From Alkalibacterium sp. AK22 (GTDB taxonomy: Bacteria > Bacillota > Bacilli > Lactobacillales > Carnobacteriaceae_A), in assembly GCF_000585255.1 (NCBI RefSeq), contig NZ_JANL01000042.1, forward strand, positions 1-64,000: DNA of 64,000 nt, in the 5' to 3' direction. The number at the start of each line of letters is the position of its first letter. Position 1 is the stretch's first letter. The position numbers and the translations under genes are program-made. The notes beneath the pieces were generated by a model. That model saw nothing but the letters and a program-made list of their open reading frames with translations, was not told where the DNA came from and did not search any database. Of the stretch, positions 1-8,885 are shown piece by piece.

Positions 1-48
1 TCAAATCAGCAGGTCAGTCTAGTGGTCAGTCCGGCTTCGTATGCCTGT

Positions 49-1422
49 TCAGGCTTGAGTGGGTCCTTTCACGAGACGTTTGTTCATCCAGCGTTTCTTT
101 TTCCAACGGAAGTACATCAAGCTGCCTCTGATCCATTCGTCAATCAGCATGGCAAACCATATGCCAGGAAGGCCTAAACCCAAAACAATGGCAAACAGAT
201 AGGCCAGTGGAACGAGAATCCCCCACATGACGGCAATGCCGACTAGGACTGGGAATTTGGCATCACCAGCGGCTCGCAGCGCGCTAATAATGACCAGGTT
301 CCCGGTCCGGGCCGGCTGCAGCAGCAGTTCGATAATCATGATCGTTGAACCCAGTGCAATCAGCTGAGGATCGTCAGAGAAAAAGCCGAAGATCTGCCGG
401 CCGAAAAGGGCAAAGAGGCTGCCGATAATCACCGTAACAATGACCGCAAATTTAAAGCCGGTAAACATGTACTGGTAGGCCTCATCTTCTTTGCGGGCAC
501 CGACTAGCTGGCCGATAAAGATCTGCATGCCCTTGGCAATTGACAAAGAGAAAATGACCAGGACAGACAGGAAGTTCTGCGAATAGACGCGGGTAGCCAA
601 GGCCGTCGCACCAAGAGTTGTAACCATGACGGTCAAAACGAGCTGACTGACATTGTAGGACAGCTGCTCACCGGCAGACGGGACCCCGATATTCAATATC
701 TTGGATGCAAATTCCTTTTTCAGCTTGAAGAAGTCACTAAAGGGCATCCGTACCGGCAGACGTTTGACCAGGAGGAAAAACATGCCCACCATAATCAGAA
801 TTCTGACAGACGCAGTTGAGATTGCCACGCCGGTGACACCCAGTTGTGGAAAGTTCAAAGCCCCAAAAATCAAGACGTAGTTACCGAAAATATTTAGTAT
901 ATTCATGATCAGTACGGAAACCATAACATCCTTTGTAAAGCCCATCGCCTGAAGCAAAGAAGACAAGGTCAAAATCATGGCATGAGCAAACAAGGCAAAG
1001 CCGACAATCATCGCATAATTGTTGGCATAGGCAAAAAGTTCCGCTTCCAGGGAGAACAGGCCTAAAAGCATGTGGCGGTTGAGGCCGACAAACAGACTCA
1101 CACCGAGCCCGAAAAGCAGGTTAATCGTGACCGCACTGGCAATCGTTCGCCGGATTCCTTCTTTGTCGTTAGCACCCACGTACTGGGAAACAACCACACC
1201 GGCACCCATCGCAGTAAAGTTGAATAATACAAACATAAAGGTCATTAGCTGATTGACTACGCCGACAGCAGCGACTGCTTCATCTGAAATAAAGCTGATC
1301 ATAAATACGTCAGTCAGTTTCATAAGCATTTGCAAAAACACTTCAATAAAGATCGGCCAGGTGATCATAAACATATAGCGTTTGGCAGAAGCTGGATTAT
1401 CTAAGGTAATGGCTTTTAACAT
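49..1422 (-). CDS. MATE family multidrug/Na+ antiporter
   Basis: This 457-residue, almost entirely hydrophobic protein shows the two-bundle, twelve-helix layout of MATE exporters, which use a Na+ or H+ gradient to expel cationic drugs or metabolites across the cytoplasmic membrane. The N-terminal bundle opens with a PIFIEVFLQMLMKLTDVFMI-type helix, and the typical VSQYVGA and QLVGA segments that begin the matching helices of the two halves are present. The length is normal for the family. The ATG is preceded on the minus strand by AGAGG at good spacing. It is transcribed away from the helicase gene and belongs to no visible operon. Its substrate cannot be read from sequence. Confidence 0.9.
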   Translation of the reverse strand: MLKAITLDNPASAKRYMFMITWPIFIEVFLQMLMKLTDVFMISFISDEAVAAVGVVNQLMTFMFVLFNFTAMGAGVVVSQYVGANDKEGIRRTIASAVTINLLFGLGVSLFVGLNRHMLLGLFSLEAELFAYANNYAMIVGFALFAHAMILTLSSLLQAMGFTKDVMVSVLIMNILNIFGNYVLIFGALNFPQLGVTGVAISTASVRILIMVGMFFLLVKRLPVRMPFSDFFKLKKEFASKILNIGVPSAGEQLSYNVSQLVLTVMVTTLGATALATRVYSQNFLSVLVIFSLSIAKGMQIFIGQLVGARKEDEAYQYMFTGFKFAVIVTVIIGSLFALFGRQIFGFFSDDPQLIALGSTIMIIELLLQPARTGNLVIISALRAAGDAKFPVLVGIAVMWGILVPLAYLFAIVLGLGLPGIWFAMLIDEWIRGSLMYFRWKKKRWMNKRLVKGPTQA

Positions 1423-1767
1423 GGTTATCCTCTTCCCTTGCTTTTGTTAAGCACAAAGTGAATTCTACCATTATCAGTCTGATTAGCAAGGAATACTTGA
1501 CATAATTAAGGTAATTTAAGAATAAAGAGGGGACAGTAGTGTAAACGCCTCATTTAGGAAAAGAATCGGACTTTTTATTTATAAAACAAGTGGATTAAAG
1601 AAGTCTTTAAGTGTGCACGCGTACGCAATCGGGTCGTGAACGTATGGATTTATGTAAAAAGGTCCAATTAAGGCGCTTTTTTTGATATAATAAATTGATA
1701 AACTTTTCGATGGATGAATGAGCAGAAGAAAATTAGACACTATAGTTGAAAAGGGATGACGGATATA
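1423..1767. other. Divergent intergenic region between MATE and SNF2 genes
   Basis: About 345 bases separate the two divergent genes. The right half holds an extended -10 promoter for the helicase gene. No RNA gene, riboswitch or small coding region was recognised in the rest. Confidence 0.5.
1683..1691 (+). promoter_or_regulatory. Extended -10 promoter of the SNF2 helicase gene
   Basis: TGATATAAT matches the extended -10 form TGnTATAAT exactly. No good -35 box lies 17 bases upstream, which extended -10 promoters tolerate. It sits about 75 bases before the helicase start. Confidence 0.55.
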
Positions 1768-4700
1768 ATGAAGAAACAGGCCTTTCCAGAAATGACAATC
1801 ACTTCGCTAGCCAGTAATTACTCAACTTTTCTTCAAGGAAAAGAAGTGTATAAAAACAGGGCAGTAAGCAATCTTAAAGTTGACAGTAAAAATAATACCA
1901 TTCAGCTGTCGGTTGAAGACCGTGAAACGGAGACTGTACACTTGCGGTTTTATCCTAATGGAGTGGCTAGGAAGTATCACTGCAGCTGTAAGGCTTTTGA
2001 AAAAGCGTCTGGTGCGTGCAAGCATGTTGTTGCTGGACTCTTTTACTTGAACGACTTGGATGCTGAAGATCTTAAAGAGAAAAAGGAAAGTAAAGGAGCT
2101 ACTTCAAGTAGCCAACCGGTCCAGCCCATGTTTTCTTACAAAAAAAGTGAAAAGGCCGTCCAGGAACTGTTGAACTTGTCGAAGCAGGAAATTGCTAGGC
2201 AGACAGATTCACTGTATAAACGCCCGGTTTATGTAGAGTACATCCTCAATGTCAGCGGGACAATCCATAACCCAATTTATGAAATTTTCATGAAAATCGG
2301 TAAAGATTATCTTTATATCATCAAAAATACATCTAAGGTGATCGATGACATTATTGCAGGTGAGCCGATTGAATTCGGTAAGAATTTCACTTTTGAGCCC
2401 AATGACTATGCACTCATGCCGGAAGACCGGATGGTGTTTGAAAAATTGAATGACATTCAGGAAATCACGCAGTCTCTGGTCCCTGTTGGTTATGACAACC
2501 AGTTCTCCAATCGGGAAAGTTTCACTGTCCCATCCTTATATATTAAAGAAGTGATTCAGCTTTTGGAAAAGACTATGGGGGCCTTTATTCGCTTTGGACG
2601 CCCTCCACGCCAGCTCACTCAAATGGAGCGGGAAGACAGTCTGAAAGTAGAAAGAGGAGTCAGTAAATTAGATCTGATATTTACCTTTGAAAAGCACAAC
2701 AATTTATTCCATTTTTCGTTGGCCGACACAAGCATTGATGTTGAAGCCTTTCATTTTCATCAGAAAGCAAAAATGATTGAGTTTGAGGGTATCTTTTATC
2801 TGATGACCTCCCCGACGTTTGAGCTGCTTTATAGTATTTTTGATGGCCTCAAAACATCTGGCTCTTATACCCTGGTAATGCGCAAGTCAGAAATTGAGAC
2901 CTTTCTTTCCGTTACGCTTTCTCAGCTCAGAGAAGTGGTAAAAATAAATATGGATGAAGCTGTCCAGCAACTGGTGTATCAGGCAACGTTTGAACCCCAG
3001 CTCTATATCGATACGGAAGGGGCCAATCTCCTGATTCGTCCAGTCTTCTCGTATGGCCAAACCACTCTTTACCCGCTAGAAGAAAATGAAGTCTCTCAAG
3101 AAGACAGTATCCTCGTCCGTGAATGGACCAAGGAATCCGATACCTTGAACACGCTCTACACGCATATTCCATCAGTAGCCAGAGAAAACAGTATGTGGCG
3201 CTTGACAGAAACAGATACAATCAGCAGTTTTTTATATGATTCGCTGCCTGAACTGGCCGACACGATGGAAATCTTCCTGTCTCAGTCTGCTCGCCGTCTG
3301 ATTTACAGCCCGAACAAGCAGCCCCGGGTAACAATGGAGATGCGGGAATCTTCAAAACTGCTGGATATCAGTTTTGAAACAGAAGATATTCCAGGAAATG
3401 AACTGCAGGCTCTACTTAAAGATCTGGAGAACAACCAGCCGTTTTTCCGGCTTTCAAGCGGCCAACTGGTCAACCTCAAAGATCCGGCATTCCAGGCCAT
3501 GAAGCGGGCCAAGCAGTCGCTGGATATCGAAGATGACGAATTTGACAGTGAAATGACGGTATCTGTCTTCCAAGGTTTGTCTGCTTTGGATGAAGATACA
3601 ATCAGTCGGGGAAGACGCTTCAAATCACTGGTTAACCAGCTGCTCAGCCCTGAAGAGCTGGCTTTCGAACTGCCTAAAAAGATCAAAGTCGATATGCGCC
3701 CCTATCAGATTACGGGATACAAATGGCTCAGAAGTTTGGATCATTACGGATTCGGCGGCGTACTGGCTGATGACATGGGTCTGGGGAAAACTGTTCAAAC
3801 GATTGCTTTCCTCCAGTCTAAAATAGAAGAAAAAAGCGGACGCTATCTGATTATCTGCCCGTCAAGTGTGGTGTACAACTGGCAGCATGAGTGGTCCAAC
3901 TTTGCCCCGGATACGGAAACCATCATTATCTCCGGGACGCGGGAAGAGCGTGAAGCTAAAAAGCGCGAGGCAATCGAGAATAATATTCCGGTCTGGATTA
4001 CCAGTTATCCACTCATTCAACGGGATTCGGATTTGTATGAAGAGGAAGTGTTCGAGACCATCATACTGGATGAGTCTCAGACAGTAAAAAACAGTGCCAC
4101 TAAAACTACGCAGGCTGTTAAGCGTCTGAAGGCAGAAAATAAGTTTGCCTTGTCTGGCACTCCAATCGAGAATCACCTGGGTGAACTCTGGTCACTCTTT
4201 TCGATTATTCAGCCTGGGCTTTTTCGAAATAAAAAAGCTTTCCAAGCGATGGAAGCCGACCGGATCTCTGCTAAAATAAAGCCGTTCATTCTTAGACGTC
4301 TCAAGCGCGACGTGCTGGATGATCTGCCCGAGAAAACAGAGACAACAGAATACATCGAACTCTCTGATAGTCAGAAGCGTCTGTATCAGACGCAGCATGC
4401 CGCTATTAAGCAGGAAATCAAGACATTAGTAGACAGCGACTCGCTGAATGCCAATCGTATCAAAGTTCTCGCCGGGATGACTCGACTGAGACAAATTTGC
4501 TGTGATCCCAGGTTAATCACTTCGAAATTTGAAGGGACGTCCAGCAAGCTGGAGCGGTTGATGGAGTATCTGGAAGAAGCCCGGGCCAACGGCAAACGGG
4601 TCGTTCTGTTCTCCCAGTTCACTTCCATGCTCAAACTTATTCGTGAGCGTCTGGATGCTATCGGTGTAGATTACCACTATCTGGACGGACAGACAAAAAA

Positions 4701-5055
4701 TGAGGACCGTCTGCATCTGACGACCCGCTTCAATACAGGCGAAAAAGATTTATTTCTTATTTCCCTGAAAGCCGGAGGAACGGGCTTGAACTTGACTGGT
4801 GGAGATACAGTGATCCTTTACGATTCTTGGTGGAACCCGGCGATTGAAGATCAGGCAGCGGACCGAGTGCACCGTTTCGGTCAGAAAAAATCGGTTCAGA
4901 TCATTCGCCTGATTACGACCGGCACAATCGAAGAGCGCATCAATGATTTGCAGGAGAAGAAACGGGAACTGATCGATTCGGTCATCACGAAGGGCAATGA
5001 GCAGTCTCTGTCTAGCTTGTCGACCCAAGAAGTGCTGTCTTTGCTGGAAGATTAA
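1768..5055 (+). CDS. SWIM zinc-finger / SNF2-family DNA helicase-like ATPase
   Basis: A 1095-residue Swi2/Snf2 ATPase predicted to translocate on DNA and remodel protein-DNA complexes. A SWIM zinc motif (CxC, then CKH) lies near residues 70-90. The long middle part matches the usual bacterial SNF2-associated region. Superfamily 2 motifs follow: Walker A ADDMGLGKTVQT near residue 668, a DESQ box near 768 in place of DEAH, SGTPIEN, FSQF near 948, GGTGLNLT near 1005 and DRVHRFGQ near 1032. An in-frame ATG at 1756 touches its AAGGG with no spacing. The ATG at 1768 has workable spacing, so I chose it. It is a single-gene unit and its cellular role is unknown. Confidence 0.9.
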   Translation: MKKQAFPEMTITSLASNYSTFLQGKEVYKNRAVSNLKVDSKNNTIQLSVEDRETETVHLRFYPNGVARKYHCSCKAFEKASGACKHVVAGLFYLNDLDAEDLKEKKESKGATSSSQPVQPMFSYKKSEKAVQELLNLSKQEIARQTDSLYKRPVYVEYILNVSGTIHNPIYEIFMKIGKDYLYIIKNTSKVIDDIIAGEPIEFGKNFTFEPNDYALMPEDRMVFEKLNDIQEITQSLVPVGYDNQFSNRESFTVPSLYIKEVIQLLEKTMGAFIRFGRPPRQLTQMEREDSLKVERGVSKLDLIFTFEKHNNLFHFSLADTSIDVEAFHFHQKAKMIEFEGIFYLMTSPTFELLYSIFDGLKTSGSYTLVMRKSEIETFLSVTLSQLREVVKINMDEAVQQLVYQATFEPQLYIDTEGANLLIRPVFSYGQTTLYPLEENEVSQEDSILVREWTKESDTLNTLYTHIPSVARENSMWRLTETDTISSFLYDSLPELADTMEIFLSQSARRLIYSPNKQPRVTMEMRESSKLLDISFETEDIPGNELQALLKDLENNQPFFRLSSGQLVNLKDPAFQAMKRAKQSLDIEDDEFDSEMTVSVFQGLSALDEDTISRGRRFKSLVNQLLSPEELAFELPKKIKVDMRPYQITGYKWLRSLDHYGFGGVLADDMGLGKTVQTIAFLQSKIEEKSGRYLIICPSSVVYNWQHEWSNFAPDTETIIISGTREEREAKKREAIENNIPVWITSYPLIQRDSDLYEEEVFETIILDESQTVKNSATKTTQAVKRLKAENKFALSGTPIENHLGELWSLFSIIQPGLFRNKKAFQAMEADRISAKIKPFILRRLKRDVLDDLPEKTETTEYIELSDSQKRLYQTQHAAIKQEIKTLVDSDSLNANRIKVLAGMTRLRQICCDPRLITSKFEGTSSKLERLMEYLEEARANGKRVVLFSQFTSMLKLIRERLDAIGVDYHYLDGQTKNEDRLHLTTRFNTGEKDLFLISLKAGGTGLNLTGGDTVILYDSWWNPAIEDQAADRVHRFGQKKSVQIIRLITTGTIEERINDLQEKKRELIDSVITKGNEQSLSSLSTQEVLSLLED

Positions 5056-5209
5056 ATTGAGAAACAGGTCGGGGTGATGACAATCCTAACCTGCCCGTAT
5101 CTTGTCTTTTTGTAGCGTAAATGCAACAGGTTGATAACGGCTATAAGTTGAAGCGGTCCATTTGAACTAACTACACTGAAGGCACAAAACAGTATAGGGT
5201 GGGAGAAAA

Positions 5210-5512
5210 TGGATGCTCAGCTGGAGCTGCAGGATTGTCTGACGGTTGTCCATGACTGCTTGCCATCACTACTTCGATTTCTGTCTGGATGAAGAAGATG
5301 TGAATCATGTGCGTACCTGTATTCGTCTGGACCGGGAATGTGCGGATGTGTGTCAGATGGTGCTGTATTCAGGGGGGCGTCTGGACTCGCTGAGAAATGA
5401 CCTGGTTGCCTTGTGTGCCACGATCTGTTAGGCCTGCGGCAAGGAAGGTGAACGGCATGACTATGATTACTGTCTGCAGTGTGCAAAAACCTGCTTCGCC
5501 TGTTTTAAAAGC
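5210..5512 (+). pseudogene. Broken four-helix-bundle copper-binding (DUF326-type) gene
   Basis: The sequence reads as a Cys-rich four-helix-bundle copper-binding protein only if two lesions are ignored. The frame opened by ATG 5210 (MDAQLELQDCL) runs out near 5290. The family-like continuation (TACHHYFDFCLDEEDV, then CIRLDRECADVC) is in another frame, so a frameshift lies around 5235-5250. That second frame then meets an in-frame TAG at 5429-5431, right after CATIC. The conserved tail (ACGKEGERHDYDYCLQCAKTC) follows the stop in the same frame. GGGTGGGAG before the start is a good ribosome site. The intact family is small, cytosolic or secreted, and binds Cu(I). The end point is approximate. 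Confidence 0.7.
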
Positions 5513-5556
5513 CTGTCACACCTATCTCAGAGACTGAAATCTGTTGTAATTCAAAG

Positions 5557-5611
5557 GCCTGCAAGGCTGTTGTCACTGCTTTGAGCAGAGGCTTGTCCTT
5601 GCAGGCTTTTT
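5557..5611 (+). terminator. Intrinsic terminator after the broken copper-protein gene
   Basis: A 10-bp stem, GCCTGCAAGG (5557-5566) with CCTTGCAGGC (5597-5606), has a 30-base loop and is followed by TTTTT. Confidence 0.55.
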
Positions 5612-5653
5612 GGGTTGACACAGAAATCTGCCAACTTCATCTTTTGTTAACGG

Positions 5654-5681
5654 AAGCGACTTGTCTTGCAAGTCGCTTTTT
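5654..5681. terminator. Strong intrinsic terminator, possibly bidirectional
   Basis: AAGCGACTTG (5654-5663) pairs perfectly with CAAGTCGCTT (5669-5678) around a 5-base loop and runs into TTT. The A residues on the left of the stem give a T-rich tail on the other strand as well. Confidence 0.75.
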
Positions 5682-5714
5682 CACATACAAATAGAATAGA
5701 AGGGAGGCTTTGCT

Positions 5715-6191
5715 TTGGCAAAGCGTTTCATTATGATGCAGGGGTTAGGGTGTAAGCCATCGTGGGCAGCTTTGAATATGCGGAGCGACTCGGGCGGGAA
5801 AGTAGTGGAGCTGCCGCGCAAAATGGGTTTGCGGAGCGACTCGGACGGGAAAGTTTTGGAGTTGCCGCGCAAAATGAGTTTGCTGAGCAACTCGGGCGGG
5901 AAAGTAGTGGAGCTGCGGCGCAAAATGAATTTGCGGAGCGACTCGGGCGGAAAAGTAGTGGAGCTGCGGCGCAAGATGAGTTTGCGGAGCGACTCGGGCG
6001 GGAAAGTAGTGGAGCTGCCGCGCAAAATGAGTTTGCGGAGCGACTCGGGTGGAAAAGTTGTGGAGCTGCGGCGTAAAGGTTTCAGTACCGTATCCGTTGT
6101 TTTTAAGAAGGTTAAGTTTGAATCGTCTTTAGCCAGTCAGGAGGGAATCGGGCACGTTGCACCGACATATGCTTTTAATCAGTCCCTCTGA
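5715..6191 (+). CDS. Hypothetical protein built on 17-residue repeats (doubtful gene)
   Basis: A 158-codon open frame begins at TTG 5715, seven bases after a strong AGGGAGG. Residues 23-121 are almost entirely repeats of RSDSGGKVVELPRKMSL and close variants. The same repeat is also free of stops in a second forward frame and on the opposite strand. An open frame is therefore weak evidence for translation here, because a 51-base unit without stops stays open however often it is copied. The unusually good ribosome site is the only positive sign. I do not recognise a characterised family. It may be a repeat-derived open frame rather than a gene. Confidence 0.3.
   Translation: MAKRFIMMQGLGCKPSWAALNMRSDSGGKVVELPRKMGLRSDSDGKVLELPRKMSLLSNSGGKVVELRRKMNLRSDSGGKVVELRRKMSLRSDSGGKVVELPRKMSLRSDSGGKVVELRRKGFSTVSVVFKKVKFESSLASQEGIGHVAPTYAFNQSL
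5781..6079. repeat. 51-bp tandem repeat, about 5.8 copies
   Basis: Units begin at 5781, 5832, 5883, 5934, 5985 and 6036, the last one partial. Each starts like GCGGAGCGACTCGGGCGGGA and ends like CGCAAAATGAGTTT. Copies differ at only a few positions each, so the array is recent or being homogenised. It is G-rich and visibly unlike its surroundings. It lies between a terminator and the miaA promoter. Confidence 0.95.
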
Positions 6192-6194
6192 TTA

Positions 6195-6203
6195 TGCTAT
6201 ACT
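6195..6203 (+). promoter_or_regulatory. Extended -10 promoter of miaA-hflX
   Basis: TGCTATACT matches TGnTATAAT with one mismatch and sits 30 bases before the miaA start. It overlaps an upstream in-frame ATG at 6194, which argues against that ATG as the start. Confidence 0.5.
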
Positions 6204-6232
6204 TAAGCTACTATCATGCTTGGAGGATTACT

Positions 6233-7168
6233 GTGAAAGATAAGATTATAGTTATTGTAGGACCAACAGCTGTAGGGAAAACAAAGCTGGGGATCGAGTT
6301 GGCAAAAGCTTTTGATGGAGAAGTGATCAATGGGGATTCGATGCAGGTGTACCGTGGACTGGATATCGGAACGGCAAAAGTAACGCCTAATGAAGCGGAG
6401 GGTATAGTCCACCATTTGATCGACATCAAAGATCCGGCGGAACCATATTCTGTCTCGGATTTTAAAACCGATGCAGCAGAGAAGATAAAAGAAATAACTG
6501 CCAGAAAGAAAATCCCGATTATTGTCGGAGGCACTGGATTGTACGTGGAATCGCTATTGTTTGATGTTAGCCACGGAGGAGAAGCTCAGCCGAACCAAGC
6601 CTTTAGGCAGAGGATGCAGCAATTGGCTGAAGAGTCAGGGAAAGATGTCCTTCACCGCAAGTTGACTGAGAAGGACCCTGAGGCTGCGGCTAAAATTCAC
6701 CCAAATAATGTGAGGCGAGTCATTCGGGCGCTTGAAGTGATTCATGAAACAGGAGAGCCCTTTTCATCCTATCAGTCAGAGAAAGTGAAAACGCCTCTTT
6801 ATGATACTTTGACAATCGGCCTGACGGCAGAGCGAACCCTATTGTATGAACGAATTGAAAAGCGGGTCGATCTGATGATGGAGGCTGGACTGTTAAATGA
6901 GGCCAAGGAGTTAATTGAAACAGTTTCAGAAGATGCCCAAAGTATCAAGGGTATCGGCTATAAAGAGTTTATTCCTTATTCGAAAGGTGATTGTAATATA
7001 GAAGAAGCCGTCCAGAAAGTGAAACAGCATTCCCGTAATTATGCCAAAAGACAGCTGACCTGGTTTAGAAACCGTTTCGATTTGTCGCTATGGGCAGATC
7101 TGACAGCGAATGAACAGGCGATGCAGCAGGTTTTCCAGGCAGTTAAAATTCATATAGGACGTGATTAG
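6233..7168 (+). CDS. miaA: tRNA dimethylallyltransferase MiaA
   Basis: This enzyme transfers a dimethylallyl group to N6 of A37 in tRNAs that read codons starting with U. A P-loop (GPTAVGKTKL) sits at the N terminus, followed by NGDSMQVYRGLDIGTAK and GGTGLYVESLLFD. The late KGIGYKEF and KQHSRNYAKRQLTWFRN segments are standard for the family. The 311-residue length is normal. I start at GTG 6233, seven bases after TGGAGG, rather than ATG 6194, which falls inside the probable promoter. hflX follows directly, the usual pairing, here without an hfq gene between them. Confidence 0.95.
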   Translation: MKDKIIVIVGPTAVGKTKLGIELAKAFDGEVINGDSMQVYRGLDIGTAKVTPNEAEGIVHHLIDIKDPAEPYSVSDFKTDAAEKIKEITARKKIPIIVGGTGLYVESLLFDVSHGGEAQPNQAFRQRMQQLAEESGKDVLHRKLTEKDPEAAAKIHPNNVRRVIRALEVIHETGEPFSSYQSEKVKTPLYDTLTIGLTAERTLLYERIEKRVDLMMEAGLLNEAKELIETVSEDAQSIKGIGYKEFIPYSKGDCNIEEAVQKVKQHSRNYAKRQLTWFRNRFDLSLWADLTANEQAMQQVFQAVKIHIGRD

Positions 7169-8404
7169 ATGGAAGAGAAAAAGACTTACGAGCGCGTGAT
7201 TATTGTGGGCATTGAAAAACAGAACGAAGCCGACGCTTTTCGCTATTCTTTTGATGAGCTGGAGCAGCTGGTCGAGAATGCAGGAGGCAGAGTGGTTGCC
7301 CGACTTTCACAGAAAAGAGAAAAAATCGATCACAAGACGGTGATTGGAAAAGGAAAGATTACTGAACTGAAAAACCTAGCAGAAGAGCTGGACGCCCAGA
7401 CGATTGTATTCAACCAGGAACTGTCTCCTAGCCATGTAAGGAACATTCAGGAGATGGTGGACACGAAGGTAATCGACCGGATACAAGTGATTCTGGATAT
7501 TTTCGCCTTAAGGGCACAGAGCAAGGAAGGAAGGCTGCAGGTCCAGTTAGCCCAGTTGTCCTACATCCTGCCGCGACTGGCCGGTCAAGGAGAAAATATG
7601 TCCCGACTTGGTGCCGGTATTGGGACACGTGGACCGGGGGAAACCAAGCTGGAAACAGACCGGCGTCATATCCAGCGTCAGATGACCGATATCAAGCGGG
7701 AGCTGGACAAAATTGCGGCCCACCGCCAGAGAAGCCGCCAGCAGCGCAAGGACAGCAACGTTTTTCAAATCGGCCTGATCGGCTATACCAATGCCGGCAA
7801 GTCGACTCTTTTGAATCAGCTGACGGAAGCGGAGACCTATGAAAAAGACCAACTGTTTGCGACGTTGGACCCCCTGACCCGACAGTGCGAGCTGCCTTCA
7901 GGCATGCAGGTGACCCTGACAGATACGGTCGGTTTTATACAGGAGCTGCCGACTCAGCTGATTGAGGCGTTCAAGTCAACGCTTGAGGAATCCAAGTATG
8001 TGGACATGCTTTTACATGTTGTTGATGCGTCGTCTGAGAATATTAAAGCGCATGAGGAAACGGTCATGACCTTGCTAGATGAACTGGGTATGAGGCACAT
8101 TCCGATATTGACAATCTACAATAAACGGGACTTGATAGATCAGCCGGTGCGCTCTACCTTGTATCCCAATTATACAATCTCTGCCAGAGATCCAAAAGAT
8201 ATCGATCATTTGAGAGAAGCAATCGAAAAAGAAATGAAAAAGCAGATGACCCATTATCAGCTGAGCATTCCTAGTGACCGGGGCGACTGGCTGATTGACC
8301 TACGTCAGCACACCTTGCTTGAGCGCCAGCTATTTGACGAAGACGAGCAGGCCTACTGCGTTGAGGGCTATGCTAAAAAAGGGTCCCGCTGGGTCCAGAA
8401 CTGA
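7169..8404 (+). CDS. hflX: Ribosome-associated GTPase HflX
   Basis: HflX is a GTPase that binds 50S subunits and splits or rescues stalled ribosomes, particularly after heat or antibiotic stress. The N-terminal HflX domain includes the Gly-rich linker RLGAGIGTRGPGETKLE. The G domain carries G1 GYTNAGKST near residue 205, G3 DTVGF near 250 and G4 NKRD near 317. The length of 411 residues is typical. The ATG directly follows the miaA stop codon, so the two are cotranscribed and probably translationally coupled. Confidence 0.95.
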   Translation: MEEKKTYERVIIVGIEKQNEADAFRYSFDELEQLVENAGGRVVARLSQKREKIDHKTVIGKGKITELKNLAEELDAQTIVFNQELSPSHVRNIQEMVDTKVIDRIQVILDIFALRAQSKEGRLQVQLAQLSYILPRLAGQGENMSRLGAGIGTRGPGETKLETDRRHIQRQMTDIKRELDKIAAHRQRSRQQRKDSNVFQIGLIGYTNAGKSTLLNQLTEAETYEKDQLFATLDPLTRQCELPSGMQVTLTDTVGFIQELPTQLIEAFKSTLEESKYVDMLLHVVDASSENIKAHEETVMTLLDELGMRHIPILTIYNKRDLIDQPVRSTLYPNYTISARDPKDIDHLREAIEKEMKKQMTHYQLSIPSDRGDWLIDLRQHTLLERQLFDEDEQAYCVEGYAKKGSRWVQN

Positions 8405-8545
8405 GCACTAAACAGTCCCCTGACTCCTCAGCCTTCATGAGGTCAGCGGATAATTCGATAGGTTAGAAGCAGAACCCCTGTATAATTAAGCCTTTCATGC
8501 AGGCTGACTCATTTTTTCTGTTCTGAAGAGTGCTCAATCAGGCAG

Positions 8546-8576
8546 GCCTCTTGTCTTTTAAGGCAGGGGGCTTTTT
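8546..8576 (+). terminator. Intrinsic terminator downstream of hflX
   Basis: GCCTCTTG (8546-8553) pairs with CAGGGGGC (8564-8571), using two G-U pairs, around a 10-base loop. TTTTT follows. Confidence 0.6.
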
Positions 8577-8814
8577 GCTTGCTTAAAAAAGGCAGTATAG
8601 CATCTATTCTAAGCTGTGGCAGCGTACAGAAGTCTAGTGAATATTAGAAGATAGAGACTGGCAAAAGCCACTGCCGGCTCCTATGAGATAAAGAGAAAGG
8701 GAGGTGTTCAGTTTAAAATGATTCTAATTCGAGTATATTATAAGCCGAAAATTACCTTAAATTCGGGACTTTTGTGTCTGAAATACGAACAATGCCTTTA
8801 TTCCTGATTTAACA

Positions 8815-8842
8815 TAAACTTTTACAAGGGGTGACCGATAAT
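8815..8842 (+). promoter_or_regulatory. SigD-type flagellar promoter of the chemotaxis operon
   Basis: TAAA (8815-8818), a 16-base spacer, then CCGATAAT (8835-8842). This matches the known Gram-positive SigD consensus TAAA-N14-16-GCCGATAT and shares exact geometry with four other sites in the window. Confidence 0.85.
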
Positions 8843-8885
8843 ATGAGGAGAGGCAGACATGAAATAAATAATGAGGAGCGTTTGT

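Larger units (their letters stand above)
8405..8885. other. Intergenic region before the chemotaxis operon
   Basis: About 480 bases hold a TATAAT at 8481-8486, an intrinsic terminator at 8546-8576, a weak SigA-like pair (TTTAAA 8712-8717, TATTAT 8736-8741) and the SigD promoter at 8815. A short transcript from 8490 to 8576 is possible. No known RNA family was recognised. Confidence 0.4.

Noticed and set aside
5060-5120. Terminator after the SNF2 helicase gene
   Set aside because: Only a 5-bp CAGGT/ACCTG stem with a 19-base loop is present, too weak to call.
5781-6079. CRISPR array or coding repeats on the minus strand
   Set aside because: Units are contiguous without spacers. The minus-strand frame is open only because the 51-base unit lacks stops, and it has no supporting ribosome site.
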